From Actinomadura madurae (lineage in GTDB: Bacteria; Actinomycetota; Actinomycetes; Streptosporangiales; Streptosporangiaceae), in NCBI RefSeq assembly GCF_900115095.1, contig NZ_FOVH01000007.1, forward strand, positions 124,001-188,000: a DNA stretch of 64,000 bases, in the 5' to 3' direction. Positions 17,349 through 27,008 of this stretch are shown here, piece by piece. The first letter of the stretch is position 1, and each line of letters opens with the position of its first letter. Both the position numbers and the translations under genes were made by a program. The notes beneath the pieces were generated by a model. The model did no database searches and was not told where the DNA came from. It saw only the letters and a list, made by a program, of their open reading frames with translations.

Positions 17349-18224
17349 ATGCCCGAGAGGTTTCCGCAGACCGGTCCGCGACGCGCCGCGCTCCTTACCG
17401 GAGCGGCGGGAGGAATCGGCACCGAACTCGCCCGCAGGCTGTCCGCACAGGGTTACCGCATCATCGGAGTCGATCGACGAGTTGAGGCGGTCAAGGCCCT
17501 GGCTGGGCTTCCCGCTGTCGAAGCCGTCGGCTGCGATCTGGGCGACGCCGCCGCCGTCGCCGCCCTGACCTGTCGCATCGAGGACGAGTGGGCGGACGAC
17601 CTCGAACTGCTGGTGTGCAACGCGGGCATCAATCTTCCGGGCGCTGCGATCGACGTTCCACTCAACCTGGTGGACCAGCAGCTCATGGTCATGCTGACCG
17701 GTCCGATCCATCTGCTCGCGACCGCCGCGCGCATCTTCGCAGAGCGCGGCCGCGGACATCTCCTCGCCACGGTCTCGCTCGGTGGCATCGCCGCTTTGCC
17801 CGGCTCGGCGGCGTACTCCGCCGCCAAGGCCGGCTTGCGCGCCTACCTCTGCGCTCTCAGCAACGAACTCCGCGGCTCCGGAGTGGCGGTGTCGGGCGTC
17901 TATCCCGGCTCGACCGACACCCCGATGCTGATGTACGAAGCTCTCCACGGAGCCGGCCCGTTGAACTTCGTCGGCAAGTTCGCGACCGCCGGGCAAGTGG
18001 CCGATGGCTTCGAACGGGCCCTCCGCACCAGGCGCCTCGAGATCTACGTGCCTTACCAGGACAGCATCCTGAGCAGAACCGTCGAGGCCTTCCCATGGCT
18101 GATCCCGCCCCTGCTTCCTGTGCTGAACCACCTGGGGCGCAAGGGCCGTGATCGCTACCTCCGCCAACGAGGCGTCACCACCCCCGGCGCCGTCGATCAC
18201 GAACCACGCAGCAACGATTTCTGA
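17349..18224 (+). CDS. Short-chain dehydrogenase/reductase (SDR)
   Basis: 291-aa Rossmann NAD(P) enzyme. TGAAGGIG near residue 17 binds the cofactor; NAGI follows, then the catalytic Ser in SLGGI and the Tyr-x3-Lys in YSAAKAG. A C-terminal extension (PFWLIPPLLPVL-like, hydrophobic, then basic) resembles SDRs that sit on membranes. ATG at 17349 has CGGAG eight bases upstream; an upstream GTG at 17316 is less likely. Third gene of the enolase operon; substrate unknown. Confidence 0.85.
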   Translation: MPERFPQTGPRRAALLTGAAGGIGTELARRLSAQGYRIIGVDRRVEAVKALAGLPAVEAVGCDLGDAAAVAALTCRIEDEWADDLELLVCNAGINLPGAAIDVPLNLVDQQLMVMLTGPIHLLATAARIFAERGRGHLLATVSLGGIAALPGSAAYSAAKAGLRAYLCALSNELRGSGVAVSGVYPGSTDTPMLMYEALHGAGPLNFVGKFATAGQVADGFERALRTRRLEIYVPYQDSILSRTVEAFPWLIPPLLPVLNHLGRKGRDRYLRQRGVTTPGAVDHEPRSNDF

Positions 18225-18235
18225 GGAGGAACCCG

Positions 18236-19225
18236 ATGCGTTGCCTCGTCACCGGTGCCACCGGCTTCTTCGGCGGGAACCTCGTACGGACGCTCATCGC
18301 CGCAGGGCACGAGGTTGTCGCGACAGGGGCACCTGGTTCGTCGACACGATTCCTCGACGATCTCTCACTCCGGGTCCGGCTCGCCGACCTCGGCGATCCC
18401 GACCGGCTACCCGAGCTCGTCGACGGCCAGGACTGGGTCTTCAACGTCGCCGGCGACACCTCTACCTGGAGCGGTCTCGCCGCGCGCCGACGGCGGGTCA
18501 ACGTCGAGGGTGCCGGCCTGCTCGCCGACGCCGCGCTCCGCGCCGGCGTCAAGCGATTCATCCATACCAGCACGCTCGATGTCCACGGCTACAACGCCGA
18601 CGGCTCACCCTTGCCGGAACGCCACGGCGAGCATCCATTCACTGGCATCGGCTACGACTATGCCGACACCAAAATGGCCGGGGAGGCAGCTGTGCGCCGG
18701 CGCCTCGACGAGGGTCTCGATGTCGTGGTCGTCTATCCCGGGTTCATGGTCGGCCCCTACGACCACACCTTCCAGTTCGGACGCATCATCCGCGATCTGC
18801 GCGCCGGCAAGACGGTCTACGCACCGCCTGGAACGGGGTCGTTCTGTGACGTCCGGGCTGTATCAGAGGGCGCGCTGGCAGCTGCGGTGAGGGGTGGCAC
18901 CGGAGAGGGCTACAACCTCACGGGCCACAACCTGTCCTACGCCGACGTCTTCGCTCGCGCCGGCGAACTCGTCGGGGCGCGGCGGCGTCCAGTGACGCTG
19001 TCGGCCGGAATGTTCCGTACGTACGGTGCGTTCGCCGCGTTCCTGGCTCGCTTCACTGGCAAGGAACCGGATATGGATCCCGGAATGGCCAAGTACCTCT
19101 GCTCACCCCAGGCGTCGGACTGGAGCAAAGCGAGCCGCGAACTCGACTACCACCCCGGCGACCTCGACCAGGCGATCACCGACGCCGCAGCATGGTACGA
19201 CACCCATCTGCCAGACGGAAAATGA
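18236..19225 (+). CDS. NAD-dependent epimerase/dehydratase family protein (extended SDR)
   Basis: 329 aa. The glycine motif TGATGFFGGNL starts at residue 7; the catalytic Thr/Ser is in IHTSTLDVHG and Tyr-x3-Lys in YDYADTK. The C-terminal region is of the dihydroflavonol-reductase/3-beta-HSD type rather than a nucleotide-sugar epimerase. Strong site AGGAGGAACCCG before the ATG, 11 bases after the SDR stop. Last gene of the plus-strand operon. Its 3' end runs 50 bases into the antisense of a truncated minus-strand gene, a sign of a rearrangement joint. Confidence 0.85.
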   Translation: MRCLVTGATGFFGGNLVRTLIAAGHEVVATGAPGSSTRFLDDLSLRVRLADLGDPDRLPELVDGQDWVFNVAGDTSTWSGLAARRRRVNVEGAGLLADAALRAGVKRFIHTSTLDVHGYNADGSPLPERHGEHPFTGIGYDYADTKMAGEAAVRRRLDEGLDVVVVYPGFMVGPYDHTFQFGRIIRDLRAGKTVYAPPGTGSFCDVRAVSEGALAAAVRGGTGEGYNLTGHNLSYADVFARAGELVGARRRPVTLSAGMFRTYGAFAAFLARFTGKEPDMDPGMAKYLCSPQASDWSKASRELDYHPGDLDQAITDAAAWYDTHLPDGK

Positions 19226-19304
19226 TCCACAGCGTTCTTGCGTCCGCGGCCGAGTGGCATCGGAAGTCGTCGACCTTCTGCCGCAGTTCGTCGAGCGTAG
19301 TCAT
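19176..19304 (-). pseudogene. Truncated 5' end of an unknown gene (42 codons)
   Basis: An ATG at 19304 overlaps the acyl-CoA dehydrogenase stop as ATGA, the usual coupling in this operon, and begins [14 protein letters not shown]. After about 20 codons the sequence becomes the antisense of the convergent epimerase gene and stops at 19176. A complete downstream gene has apparently been cut off. Too short to assign; the start resembles N-termini of acyl-CoA dehydrogenase subunits. Confidence 0.5.
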
Positions 19305-20527
19305 CGTTCCGCCCTGGCCCGTCGACTCAGCTCGCTCTTCGCAAGCGCGTTCTTGTGCACTTCGTCCGGTCCGTCGGCGAGCCTCAGCGTCCGGATGAAC
19401 GCGAACATGTTGGCCAGCGGAAAGTCCTGCGACAGTCCCCCGGCTCCGTGCGCCTGGATCGCCTTGTCGACGATCCACTGGACGGTCGTCGGCGTTGCGA
19501 TCTTGATCGCCTGGATCTCGGTGTGGGCACCCTTGCTGCCGACCGTGTCCATCAGCCAAGCCGCCTTGAGCACGAGCAGACGCAGTTGCTCCAAGCGCAC
19601 TCGCGACTCGGCGATCCAATCCCGGACAACGCCCTGCTCCGAGAGCGGCTTGCCGAAGGCGACGCGGTTCGCGACACGATCGCACATGAGCTCGACGGCA
19701 CGCTCGGCGAGGCCGATGCTGCGCATGCAGTGATGGATCCGGCCGGGCCCGAGCCTTGCCTGCGCGATGGCGAATCCGCCGCCCTCGGCGCCGATCAGGT
19801 TGCTCGCCGGGACGCGCACATCCGTGAACGAGAGCTCCGCATGTCCCCCATGCTCGTGGTCGGGGTACCCCAGGACGTGCATGCCGCGGTGGATCTCGAC
19901 GCCGGGAGTGTCGCGTTCCACGAGGATCATCGACTGCTGGCGATGCCGGTCTGCGGACGGATCGGTCTTGCCCATCACGACGAAGACCTTCGCGTTCGGG
20001 TTCATCGCACCGCTGATCCACCACTTGCGGCCGTTGAGGACGTACTCGTCACCGTCGCGCTCGATCCGGGTCGAGATGTTGGTGGCGTCGGAGGACGCGA
20101 CCGCGGGCTCGGTCATCGCGAACGCCGACCGGATTCCGCCTTCCAGCAGCGGATCGAGCCAGCGTTCCCGCTGCTCGGGAGAGCCGAACAGCGAGAGCAC
20201 CTCCATGTTGCCCGTGTCGGGGGCCGCGCAGTTCAGCGCGGGCGGCGCCACGTGAAGGCTGCGCCCGGTGATCTCGGCCAGCGGCGCGTACTGCACGTTT
20301 GTCAGACCGGCGCCGTCCTGTCCGGGCAGGAAGAGGTTCCAGAGCCCGCGCTCGCGCGCCTCGGCCCGCAGCTCAGCGAGGATCGGTGCCGAGTCCCAGG
20401 CCCACGGGTCATCGAGCTGCGCGAGCTGGTCCTGATACGTCTGTTCCGCCGGGTACACATGGCTGTCCATGAACTCGAGCAGCGATGCCCGGAGCTCGGC
20501 GGTCCTCGTGTCGTACTCGAAATCCAT
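19301..20527 (-). CDS. Acyl-CoA dehydrogenase (ACAD10/11-like)
   Basis: 408-aa FAD enzyme acting on acyl-CoA thioesters. Motifs: [16 protein letters not shown] (flavin/substrate loop), [26 protein letters not shown] and the C-terminal [15 protein letters not shown]. This subgroup usually pairs with an APH-fold kinase, as here: the ATG overlaps the kinase stop (TGATG). In such pairs (LvaA/LvaC in Pseudomonas, ACAD10/11 in mammals) a 4-hydroxyacyl-CoA is phosphorylated and the phosphate then eliminated. That role is inferred from the pairing. Confidence 0.88.
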   Translation of the reverse strand: MDFEYDTRTAELRASLLEFMDSHVYPAEQTYQDQLAQLDDPWAWDSAPILAELRAEARERGLWNLFLPGQDGAGLTNVQYAPLAEITGRSLHVAPPALNCAAPDTGNMEVLSLFGSPEQRERWLDPLLEGGIRSAFAMTEPAVASSDATNISTRIERDGDEYVLNGRKWWISGAMNPNAKVFVVMGKTDPSADRHRQQSMILVERDTPGVEIHRGMHVLGYPDHEHGGHAELSFTDVRVPASNLIGAEGGGFAIAQARLGPGRIHHCMRSIGLAERAVELMCDRVANRVAFGKPLSEQGVVRDWIAESRVRLEQLRLLVLKAAWLMDTVGSKGAHTEIQAIKIATPTTVQWIVDKAIQAHGAGGLSQDFPLANMFAFIRTLRLADGPDEVHKNALAKSELSRRARAER

Positions 20528-21552
20528 CAGTGGTACTCCTTCATCGCGGTGAGACCACCCTCGAGCAGCGGGTGGATCGCGTCGCCGATCGTGTCGAAGC
20601 CCTCTCCGACCGTCTGGCCGTGGAGGTGGCGGAAGTGGATGCCCTCGAGGATTGCGGCGAGCTTGAACGTCGCGAGTCCGAGGTAGAAGCCGAAGCGGGA
20701 CAGGTCGCGGTCGCTGCCGTCGGCATACCGCATGATGATCTCGTCCTCTGTGAGGAAACCGGGAGCCGAAGCGGCGTCGCTGAAGCCGTCGCCGGAGAGG
20801 ACCTCGCCTAGCCGGTGGTACACCAGCATCAACGCCAGGTCGGTCAGCGGGTCACCGAGCGTGGCCATCTCCCAGTCCAGCACCGCGGTCGCCCGGTCGT
20901 CCGAGGAGACGAGCACGTTGTCCAGGCGGTAGTCGCCGTGCACGACAGCGGTTCCGGAGTCCGGTGGTACGTCCGCGGCCAGACGCGCATACAGCTCGTC
21001 GACAGCGGGCAGATCGCGATGGTGAGACGCGTCGAGCTGCTTCTTCCAGCGGTGGACCTGCCGGGTCAGGAAGCCGGCCGGCTTCCCGAAGTCATCCAGC
21101 CCGACCTCACCCGGCTCCACCTGATGCAAGGCCGCCAGAATGTCGACGAGCTGCGTGGCGATGGTCCGCGTGCGTTCTCGCCCGTGCTCGGCGAGCTCGA
21201 CCGCCCGACGGTACGGCGTCCCGGCACATCGCTCCATTACATAGAACGGCGCACCGATGACGGAGTCGTCCTGACAGAGCGCATATGTGCGCGGTACCGG
21301 CACGGGCGTGTCCTTCAGCGCCGACATCACCCGGTATTCCCGTGCCATGTCGTGTGCCGTCGGCAGCACATGTCCCATCGGGGGCCGGCGCACGATCCAC
21401 TCACGGTCGCCGTCCGCCACGACGTACGTCAGGTTGGACTTGCCTCCGGCGATCAGCGTTGCAGTCAGTCCACCGTCGGCGCTCGGAAGGGTGTCGGACA
21501 GCCAGCGCGCGAGGCGTTCGAGGTCGAGTCCTGGCGGTGCTTCGGACGTCAC
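20527..21552 (-). CDS. APH-fold phosphotransferase (LvaA/ACAD10-type kinase)
   Basis: Kinase-fold protein with the nucleotide-binding strand [12 protein letters not shown], catalytic loop [12 protein letters not shown] and metal site [12 protein letters not shown]. It is distinct from aminoglycoside resistance enzymes in its [10 protein letters not shown] and LDDFGKP segments, and is translationally linked to the acyl-CoA dehydrogenase. GTG at 21552 is chosen because the family N-terminus ([11 protein letters not shown]) follows; ATG at 21588 is possible. Probable role: phosphorylating a hydroxyacyl-CoA before dehydration. Confidence 0.85.
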   Translation of the reverse strand: MTSEAPPGLDLERLARWLSDTLPSADGGLTATLIAGGKSNLTYVVADGDREWIVRRPPMGHVLPTAHDMAREYRVMSALKDTPVPVPRTYALCQDDSVIGAPFYVMERCAGTPYRRAVELAEHGRERTRTIATQLVDILAALHQVEPGEVGLDDFGKPAGFLTRQVHRWKKQLDASHHRDLPAVDELYARLAADVPPDSGTAVVHGDYRLDNVLVSSDDRATAVLDWEMATLGDPLTDLALMLVYHRLGEVLSGDGFSDAASAPGFLTEDEIIMRYADGSDRDLSRFGFYLGLATFKLAAILEGIHFRHLHGQTVGEGFDTIGDAIHPLLEGGLTAMKEYH

Positions 21553-21672
21553 AGGCAGATCACCGTGCCCATGTCGACAGCCGACCATGCCGAGGGCCTG
21601 GGCGCCGACGATGTCGGGCTCGGCCTGAGATCACGATGGGTCGGACAGCTTGAGCCGGGGGCAACTGCCCCA

Positions 21673-22455
21673 TCACGTGCTGACGCCTTTCTGCTCCAGG
21701 CCCTGCTGCAGCTTGTTCATGCCGCGCAGCCACCGCTCCGGGTCGCCGGCCCGTCCGACGTAGTAGTCGGCAACCTCCGGGTACGGGAGGATATAGAACC
21801 TGTCGTCCTGCATCGCCCGCCACACCGTCTCGGCGAGTTCGTCCGGCGACAGGACGTCGCTGTGGTTCAGCAGCTCCTGGAACGCGCCCGACGCCTCGTA
21901 CATCCGGGTCCGCACGCCCAGCGGACAGATCGTCTGCACGACGACTCCCCGGTGACGGTAGGTCGCCGAGAGCCACTCGGCGAAGGCCACCGCACCGTGC
22001 TTGGTGACGGAGTACACCGGACTGCCCAGCATGGTGAGGAGTCCGGCGGCCGACGCGGTGACCACGAAGCGACCTTGTCCGCGGTCGACCCAGCCCGGAA
22101 CGAGCCTGCGCGCGGCGCGCACGTGCCCGAGCAGGTTCACGTCGAGCGCCCCCGCCCACTCCGCCTCGGGAGCGTCCAGCCCGACGCCCCCCTCGGTCCC
22201 GGCGTTCGCGAACCAGACGTCGATGTTCCCGAGGTGCTCTTGTGCTCGTTCGACAAGATCCGCCACACCGGTTTCACTGCCCGCGTCGCCGGCGACGGCG
22301 TAGCCGCCGATGTCCTCCGCGACCGCCGCGGTCGCAGCCACGCCCAGGTCGTTGACGACGACCCGCGCCCCTTCGGTCGCCAGCCGGGCTGCGATCGCCC
22401 TGCCTATGCCGTGCCCGGCGCCGGTCACGACGACACCCTTTCCCTGAATGCTCAT
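21673..22455 (-). CDS. Short-chain dehydrogenase/reductase
   Basis: 260 aa. TGAGHGIGRAI near residue 11, NAG segment, catalytic Ser in TASAAGL and YSVTKHG for the Tyr-x3-Lys. The C-terminus (RWLRGMNKLQQGLEQ) follows the type often found beside acyl-CoA genes in actinomycetes. The start overlaps the stop of the neighbouring SDR (ATGA). Substrate unknown; a hydroxyacyl-CoA or alcohol is plausible from the neighbours. Confidence 0.87.
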   Translation of the reverse strand: MSIQGKGVVVTGAGHGIGRAIAARLATEGARVVVNDLGVAATAAVAEDIGGYAVAGDAGSETGVADLVERAQEHLGNIDVWFANAGTEGGVGLDAPEAEWAGALDVNLLGHVRAARRLVPGWVDRGQGRFVVTASAAGLLTMLGSPVYSVTKHGAVAFAEWLSATYRHRGVVVQTICPLGVRTRMYEASGAFQELLNHSDVLSPDELAETVWRAMQDDRFYILPYPEVADYYVGRAGDPERWLRGMNKLQQGLEQKGVST

Positions 22456-23213
22456 CCGGCCATTCCAATCGACATCACGCCTCCGTCGACGACCAGTTGC
22501 TGACCGGTCATCCAGGCGGCGTCCTCGGACAGCAGAAACGCAACGACGCCGCCGATGTCCTCCGGCATGCCGAGACGCTTGAGCGGATACCTCTCCGCGA
22601 GTTCAGCCTCGCGGCCCTCGTAAAGAGGCGCCGCAAACTTCGTCTTCACCATGGCCGGCGCAATCGAGTTGACACGAATGTCCGGGGCGAGCTCGACGGC
22701 GAGCTGCTCGGTCATGTGGGTCAGCATCGCCTTGGTCGCGCCGTAGAGGCCGATGTCCGGGGCGGCGCGAAGCGACGCCACGGACGAGACGTTGACGATG
22801 GCACCACCGTGCTCCTTCATCCAGGCGCGATGTGCCTGCTGTACCCAGGCCAGTGCGGCGAGGCAGTTCACCTCGACGATCTTGCGCACGGCATCCGGTG
22901 CGAGTTCGACCATCGGGCAGCCGTAGCCCATGCTGATCGCCGCATTGTTGACCAGCATGTCGAGGCTGCCGAACCTTTCGACCGCATGCCCCACTGCGTC
23001 GGCCTGATGCCCGGGGTCGTCGGCGCTGCCCGCGACGGCGAGCGCGTGCTCCGGTCCGCCGAGCACGTCCACCGCCTCGTCCAGAGCGTCCTTGTTCCGA
23101 GCGGTGATGACCACCTTCGCACCGTCGGCCACGAGCCGCTCGGCAATGGCCAGGCCGATGCCTCTGCTGGCACCGGTCACGATCGCGGTACGACCGGCGA
23201 ACCTGTCGTTCAT
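22452..23213 (-). CDS. Short-chain dehydrogenase/reductase (FabG-like)
   Basis: 253-aa classical SDR: TGASRGIGLAI, NNAAI, NVSSVASL, YGATKAM, and the family ending DGGVMS. It starts 23 bases after the aldehyde dehydrogenase stop and is coupled to the next SDR. By sequence it is a 3-oxoacyl or alcohol reductase; nothing fixes the substrate. Confidence 0.88.
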   Translation of the reverse strand: MNDRFAGRTAIVTGASRGIGLAIAERLVADGAKVVITARNKDALDEAVDVLGGPEHALAVAGSADDPGHQADAVGHAVERFGSLDMLVNNAAISMGYGCPMVELAPDAVRKIVEVNCLAALAWVQQAHRAWMKEHGGAIVNVSSVASLRAAPDIGLYGATKAMLTHMTEQLAVELAPDIRVNSIAPAMVKTKFAAPLYEGREAELAERYPLKRLGMPEDIGGVVAFLLSEDAAWMTGQQLVVDGGVMSIGMAG

Positions 23214-23236
23214 CGGACTTCTTCTCCTTCGGGCCG

Positions 23237-24724
23237 TCAGGCGTCGTCGCCGAGCGCCATCCAGATCGTCTTGGTCTCGGTGTACTGCTCAAGCGCCTCG
23301 GTGCCGTTGTCGTGACCGCCGAAGCCCGACATCTTGTAGCCGCCGAACGGGGTGGCGAGGCTGCCCTCGCTGTACTCGTTGACCGCGATGACGCCCGCAC
23401 GGACCCGCCGCGACACCTTGACGGCACGGTCGAGGTCATGGGTGTACAAGGTCGCGTGCAAGCCATACGACGAATCGTTGGCCAAGGCGACCGCTTCGTC
23501 ATCCGTCTCGAATGGAGTCACCCCGACGACCGGCCCGAACACTTCCTCGCGCCAGATTCTCTGGCCGGGTCGGACGTTGTCGATGACGGTCGGTTGGACG
23601 AACCAGCCGCCAGTCTCCTCGTAGAGGCGCTTTCCACCGAACGCGACCTGCGCACCGGAGGCCGCCGCCTCGTCGATGTGGCCGAGAATCCTGTCCAGGG
23701 CCGACGCTTCGATGATCGGTCCGATCTGGGACTCCGAATCGCGCGGCGAACCCACTTTCCACTGTGAAGCGATAGCCGAAAGTGTCTCGACGAAGTCCTT
23801 GTGGAGTGACTTGTGCACCAGGATCCGTGATCCGCAGGTGCAGTTCTGGCCGGCATTCCAGAAGCCGGCGATCGATGTTTGGAGCGCGACCGCCTCCAGG
23901 TTGCGGCCGGCGTCACTCAGCACGATCCCCGCGCTCTTGCCGCCGCACTCGAGCACGACCCTCTTCATGTTGCTTTCCGAGGAGTAGCGCAGGAACGCCT
24001 GCCCCACCGCGGTGGAACCGGTGAAGGTGATCGCGTCGACGTCCATGTGCAGGCCGAGCGCCCGGCCCGCGATCTCGCCACGTCCGGGCAGCACATTGAT
24101 GACACCGTCGGGAATGCCGGCCTCGGCGGCAAGCTGAGCGAGGTAGATGGTGCTCAGCGACGCCTGCTCCGGCGGCTTGACGACCACGGAGTTCCCCGCG
24201 GCCAGGGCGGGGCCGAGCTTCTGGCTCGCGATGGCGATCGGAAAATTCCACGGAAGCACCGCGCCGACGACACCGACCGGCTCCTTCACGACCAGTGCGA
24301 GGTTCTTCTCACTGGTGGGTGCCACCTTGCCGTAGACCTTGTCGATCATCTCGGCGTAGTGACGGATAGTGCTGACGACGTGGGGGACGTCGATGGTCTC
24401 GAGATCGTGGACCGGCTTGCCCGCATCGATCGACTCGATGTCGATGAACTGCTGAGACCTCGACTCGATGAGGTCGGCGAAACCGAGCATCGCGGCCTTG
24501 CGCTTCTCGGGCGCCAGGCGCGACCACCGACCGTCGTCGAATGCCTTCCGTGCGGCTGCGACGGCAGCGTCCACATCGGCCTCGCCGCAGTCGGCGATCT
24601 GGGCGAAGATCTCGCCCGTCGCCGGTGCGAACGAGTCCAGGGTTCCGCGCGAGGCCGGGTCGACGAACGCTCCGTCGATGAAAGCCTGGGTCGGTACGGA
24701 CTTCACAAATTCGAGCGCATCCAT
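23237..24724 (-). CDS. Aldehyde dehydrogenase (NAD(P)-dependent)
   Basis: 495 aa. NAD-binding PWNFPIAIAS, FTGSTAVGQ, general base Glu259 (VVLECGGKS) and nucleophile Cys295 (NAGQNCTCGSR). Heads the minus-strand operon ALDH-SDR-SDR-kinase-ACAD. The ATG at 24724 opens the family N-terminus; reading frame upstream of it holds no conserved sequence and contains the operator at 24766-24777. Broad aldehyde range is typical. It is one of two island ALDHs that could oxidise 2-oxoglutarate semialdehyde. Confidence 0.9.
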   Translation of the reverse strand: MDALEFVKSVPTQAFIDGAFVDPASRGTLDSFAPATGEIFAQIADCGEADVDAAVAAARKAFDDGRWSRLAPEKRKAAMLGFADLIESRSQQFIDIESIDAGKPVHDLETIDVPHVVSTIRHYAEMIDKVYGKVAPTSEKNLALVVKEPVGVVGAVLPWNFPIAIASQKLGPALAAGNSVVVKPPEQASLSTIYLAQLAAEAGIPDGVINVLPGRGEIAGRALGLHMDVDAITFTGSTAVGQAFLRYSSESNMKRVVLECGGKSAGIVLSDAGRNLEAVALQTSIAGFWNAGQNCTCGSRILVHKSLHKDFVETLSAIASQWKVGSPRDSESQIGPIIEASALDRILGHIDEAAASGAQVAFGGKRLYEETGGWFVQPTVIDNVRPGQRIWREEVFGPVVGVTPFETDDEAVALANDSSYGLHATLYTHDLDRAVKVSRRVRAGVIAVNEYSEGSLATPFGGYKMSGFGGHDNGTEALEQYTETKTIWMALGDDA

Positions 24725-24765
24725 CCTTGGTCCTTCGTCGAAGTCATCACTGACAGCAATTGTTG

Positions 24766-24777
24766 ATTGTCGACAAT
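24766..24777. promoter_or_regulatory. GntR-type operator before the ALDH-SDR-ACAD operon
   Basis: ATTGTCGACAAT; with its flanks, GATTGTCGACAATC is a perfect 14-bp palindrome. It lies 42 bases upstream of the ALDH start. Confidence 0.75.
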
Positions 24778-24858
24778 CGTCACGATTATCTTCGGTCACG
24801 TCTGTCGACAAGGGCTTGGTTTCACTCGACACGGCGGCCCGGCATGATGCCGGGGAGT

Positions 24859-25908
24859 TCATTCGACACGCTTGAGCTTCGGGACTTCCTTCCAGTAGTC
24901 CGCGAGCGCGAAGCCCTCCGGGAATGGATCGGTCGGGTCGAGCCCGATCTGCTTGACCGCCGTGATCCACGACTGGCCTGCCACCCGGGGGCGCACGGCG
25001 GGCAGATCACCGACGGTGGTGATCTCGTCGATCGACGCGGTGAAGGTGGTGTCCAGGACGCTCTCGTGGATGAAGGTCTGACCGACCTCGATGTCACCGC
25101 GGGCGTGGAGAAGCGCGAGGCGCGCGGAGGTGCCGGTGCCGCACGGGCACCGATCCAGCCCGCCCGGGCTCACCACGACGGTGTTGCGTGATCGCAGGAC
25201 GCCGCCTTCCTCACGAAGCGGTCCCGCGATCAAGGTCTGGGTGATTCCGTTGAAGCGCGGTTCGAGCGGGTGCACGGCCTCCAGTTGCTCGTGGGCGGCC
25301 TTCTTGACCCGCTGCCCGACCTCCACGAGCCGTGCGGCCTCATCGCGGGTGATCTTGAAGCCCAGAGTCTCGGCGTCGACGATCGCGTAGGTCATGCCAC
25401 CCCACGCGACGTCGACGGGAACGGTGCCGATGCCGGGGACGTCAATGGGCGCCCGTTGGTGGTAGACGAAGGCCGGCTGGTTGAGGAACGACGTGCTGAG
25501 CACCTTGCCGTCCCGGCATTCGGCACGAATCCGGATCGGCCCGGCCGGCGCCTCCAGGGTCAACTCGGTGACCGGCTCGACCATCGGAACCATGCCGGTC
25601 TCGAGCAGGACCGTGGCGACGCACATCGTGTTGCTGCCGGACATCGCGACGTACTCGGTCGGCAACGCGATGATGTAGCCGAAGTCCGCATCAGGGTGGT
25701 TCGATGGCACCACGAAGTTCACGGACACGCCCCAGGTCAGTGGCTCCAGGACGAGCATCTTGCGGATGCGGTCAAGATTGTTCTGGAAGTAGAGCATCTT
25801 GTCGCGGACGGTCTCGCCCGGCACCGGCGGCAGCCCACCGACGACGACGTCGGCTCGCATGCCCTCATTGTGGGCGCTGACCAGGTGGATCATCTGTCTC
25901 ATTCGCAC
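24859..25908 (-). CDS. Proline racemase superfamily enzyme 1 (hydroxyproline 2-epimerase-like, Ser/Cys pair)
   Basis: 349 aa. The two active-site positions are Ser90 (AMSGSNT, where proline racemase has Cys) and Cys256 (DRCPCGTGTS). Ser/Cys members are among those reported as 4-hydroxyproline 2-epimerases in the superfamily, while Cys/Thr marks trans-3-hydroxyproline dehydratases; this is from family knowledge, not tested here. Its ATG overlaps the end of a close paralogue by 10 bases. Last gene of a minus-strand run FAD dehydrogenase-racemase-racemase. It would convert an L-imino acid to the D-form used by the neighbouring dehydrogenase. Confidence 0.87.
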   Translation of the reverse strand: MRMRQMIHLVSAHNEGMRADVVVGGLPPVPGETVRDKMLYFQNNLDRIRKMLVLEPLTWGVSVNFVVPSNHPDADFGYIIALPTEYVAMSGSNTMCVATVLLETGMVPMVEPVTELTLEAPAGPIRIRAECRDGKVLSTSFLNQPAFVYHQRAPIDVPGIGTVPVDVAWGGMTYAIVDAETLGFKITRDEAARLVEVGQRVKKAAHEQLEAVHPLEPRFNGITQTLIAGPLREEGGVLRSRNTVVVSPGGLDRCPCGTGTSARLALLHARGDIEVGQTFIHESVLDTTFTASIDEITTVGDLPAVRPRVAGQSWITAVKQIGLDPTDPFPEGFALADYWKEVPKLKRVE

Positions 25909-27002
25909 GGGCCGTCCTCCTTTCCCATGGTCGTGGGCACCGGTGGCGGGCTCGGGGGGATGAGGCTCAGGCTGTCGATGTCGTCGACGAACTTGTCGCC
26001 GAGCATGTAGCCCTCAGGGAAGGGGTCCGTGGGATCGACACCCACCTGCATCGTCGAGTTGATCCATGCCTGACCGCCCACCCGGGGCGACACGGCCGGG
26101 TACGCACCGACCGTCGTGGTGCTCTCGACCTCGGCGGTGAATCTGGTGCCCAGGATCGACTCGTGCACGAACGGCTGCCCGATCTCGAGTTCGCCTTGTG
26201 CGTGCAGGAGGGCCAGCCGTGCCGAGGTGCCGGTCCCGCACGGACTCCGGTCGACCACGCCTGGCGATATCACGACCGCGTTGCGCGAAGTCAGTACACT
26301 GTCGACCATCCGCAGCGGGCCGGCGAACTCGGTCTGCGTGATGCCGTGGTGCCGCGGTTCCAGCGGGTGGACCACCGGGAGTTGCTCGGCGGCGGCAGCC
26401 TTGATCCGCTGCCCGAGCGCGACCAGATCGCGCGCCTCATCCTCGGTGAGCCGGAAGCCGAGAGCTTCGGCGTCGACGATGGCGTAAGTCATTCCTCCCC
26501 AGGCGACATCGACCGGGATCGTCCCGGACCCGGCAACCTCGACCGGTGCCTGGTGGTGGTAGACGAACGAGGGCTGGTTCAGGAAGGAGACGTTCGTGAC
26601 CTTGCCGTCCCTGCATTCGCAGCGCAGGCGGATGAGGCCGGCGGGTGCTTCCAAGGTCAGCTCGGTGACCGGCTCGACCATCGGAACCATCCCCGTCTCG
26701 AGCAGCACGGTGGCAACGCACAGCGTGTTGCTCCCCGACATCGCGACGTACTCGATCGGCTCGGCGATGATGTAGCCGTACGCCGCCTCCGGGTCGCCGG
26801 CCGGCACGACGAAATTGAGACCCGACACGGTGCGCGGCTCGTACATCAGCGTGCGGCGGATGTGATCGAGGTTCCGCTGGAAGTACTGCATCTTCTCGAA
26901 GACGGTCTCCCCCGGCACCGAAGGCACGCCGCCGACCACCACGTCACCGACCATGCCCGCCGCATGGCATCCGACGACGTTGTAAACCTTGTCCCACCGC
27001 AT
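25899..27002 (-). CDS. Proline racemase superfamily enzyme 2 (paralogue, Ser/Cys pair)
   Basis: 367 aa, clearly a tandem duplicate of the following gene (long identical stretches such as CVATVLLETGMVPMVEPV). Active-site residues are Ser89 and Cys255. It differs in the substrate-lid region (CHAAGMVGD versus AHNEGMRAD) and in a Pro-rich C-terminal tail of about 20 residues. Starts 6 bases after the FAD dehydrogenase stop. The two copies may have split stereoisomers or form a heterodimer; both are inference. Confidence 0.87.
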   Translation of the reverse strand: MRWDKVYNVVGCHAAGMVGDVVVGGVPSVPGETVFEKMQYFQRNLDHIRRTLMYEPRTVSGLNFVVPAGDPEAAYGYIIAEPIEYVAMSGSNTLCVATVLLETGMVPMVEPVTELTLEAPAGLIRLRCECRDGKVTNVSFLNQPSFVYHHQAPVEVAGSGTIPVDVAWGGMTYAIVDAEALGFRLTEDEARDLVALGQRIKAAAAEQLPVVHPLEPRHHGITQTEFAGPLRMVDSVLTSRNAVVISPGVVDRSPCGTGTSARLALLHAQGELEIGQPFVHESILGTRFTAEVESTTTVGAYPAVSPRVGGQAWINSTMQVGVDPTDPFPEGYMLGDKFVDDIDSLSLIPPSPPPVPTTMGKEDGPCE

Positions 27003-27008
27003 GTACGC

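Noticed and set aside
20527-21552. Aminoglycoside resistance kinase
   Set aside because: The fold is shared, but the coupling to an acyl-CoA dehydrogenase and the ACAD10-type motifs point to acyl-CoA metabolism.
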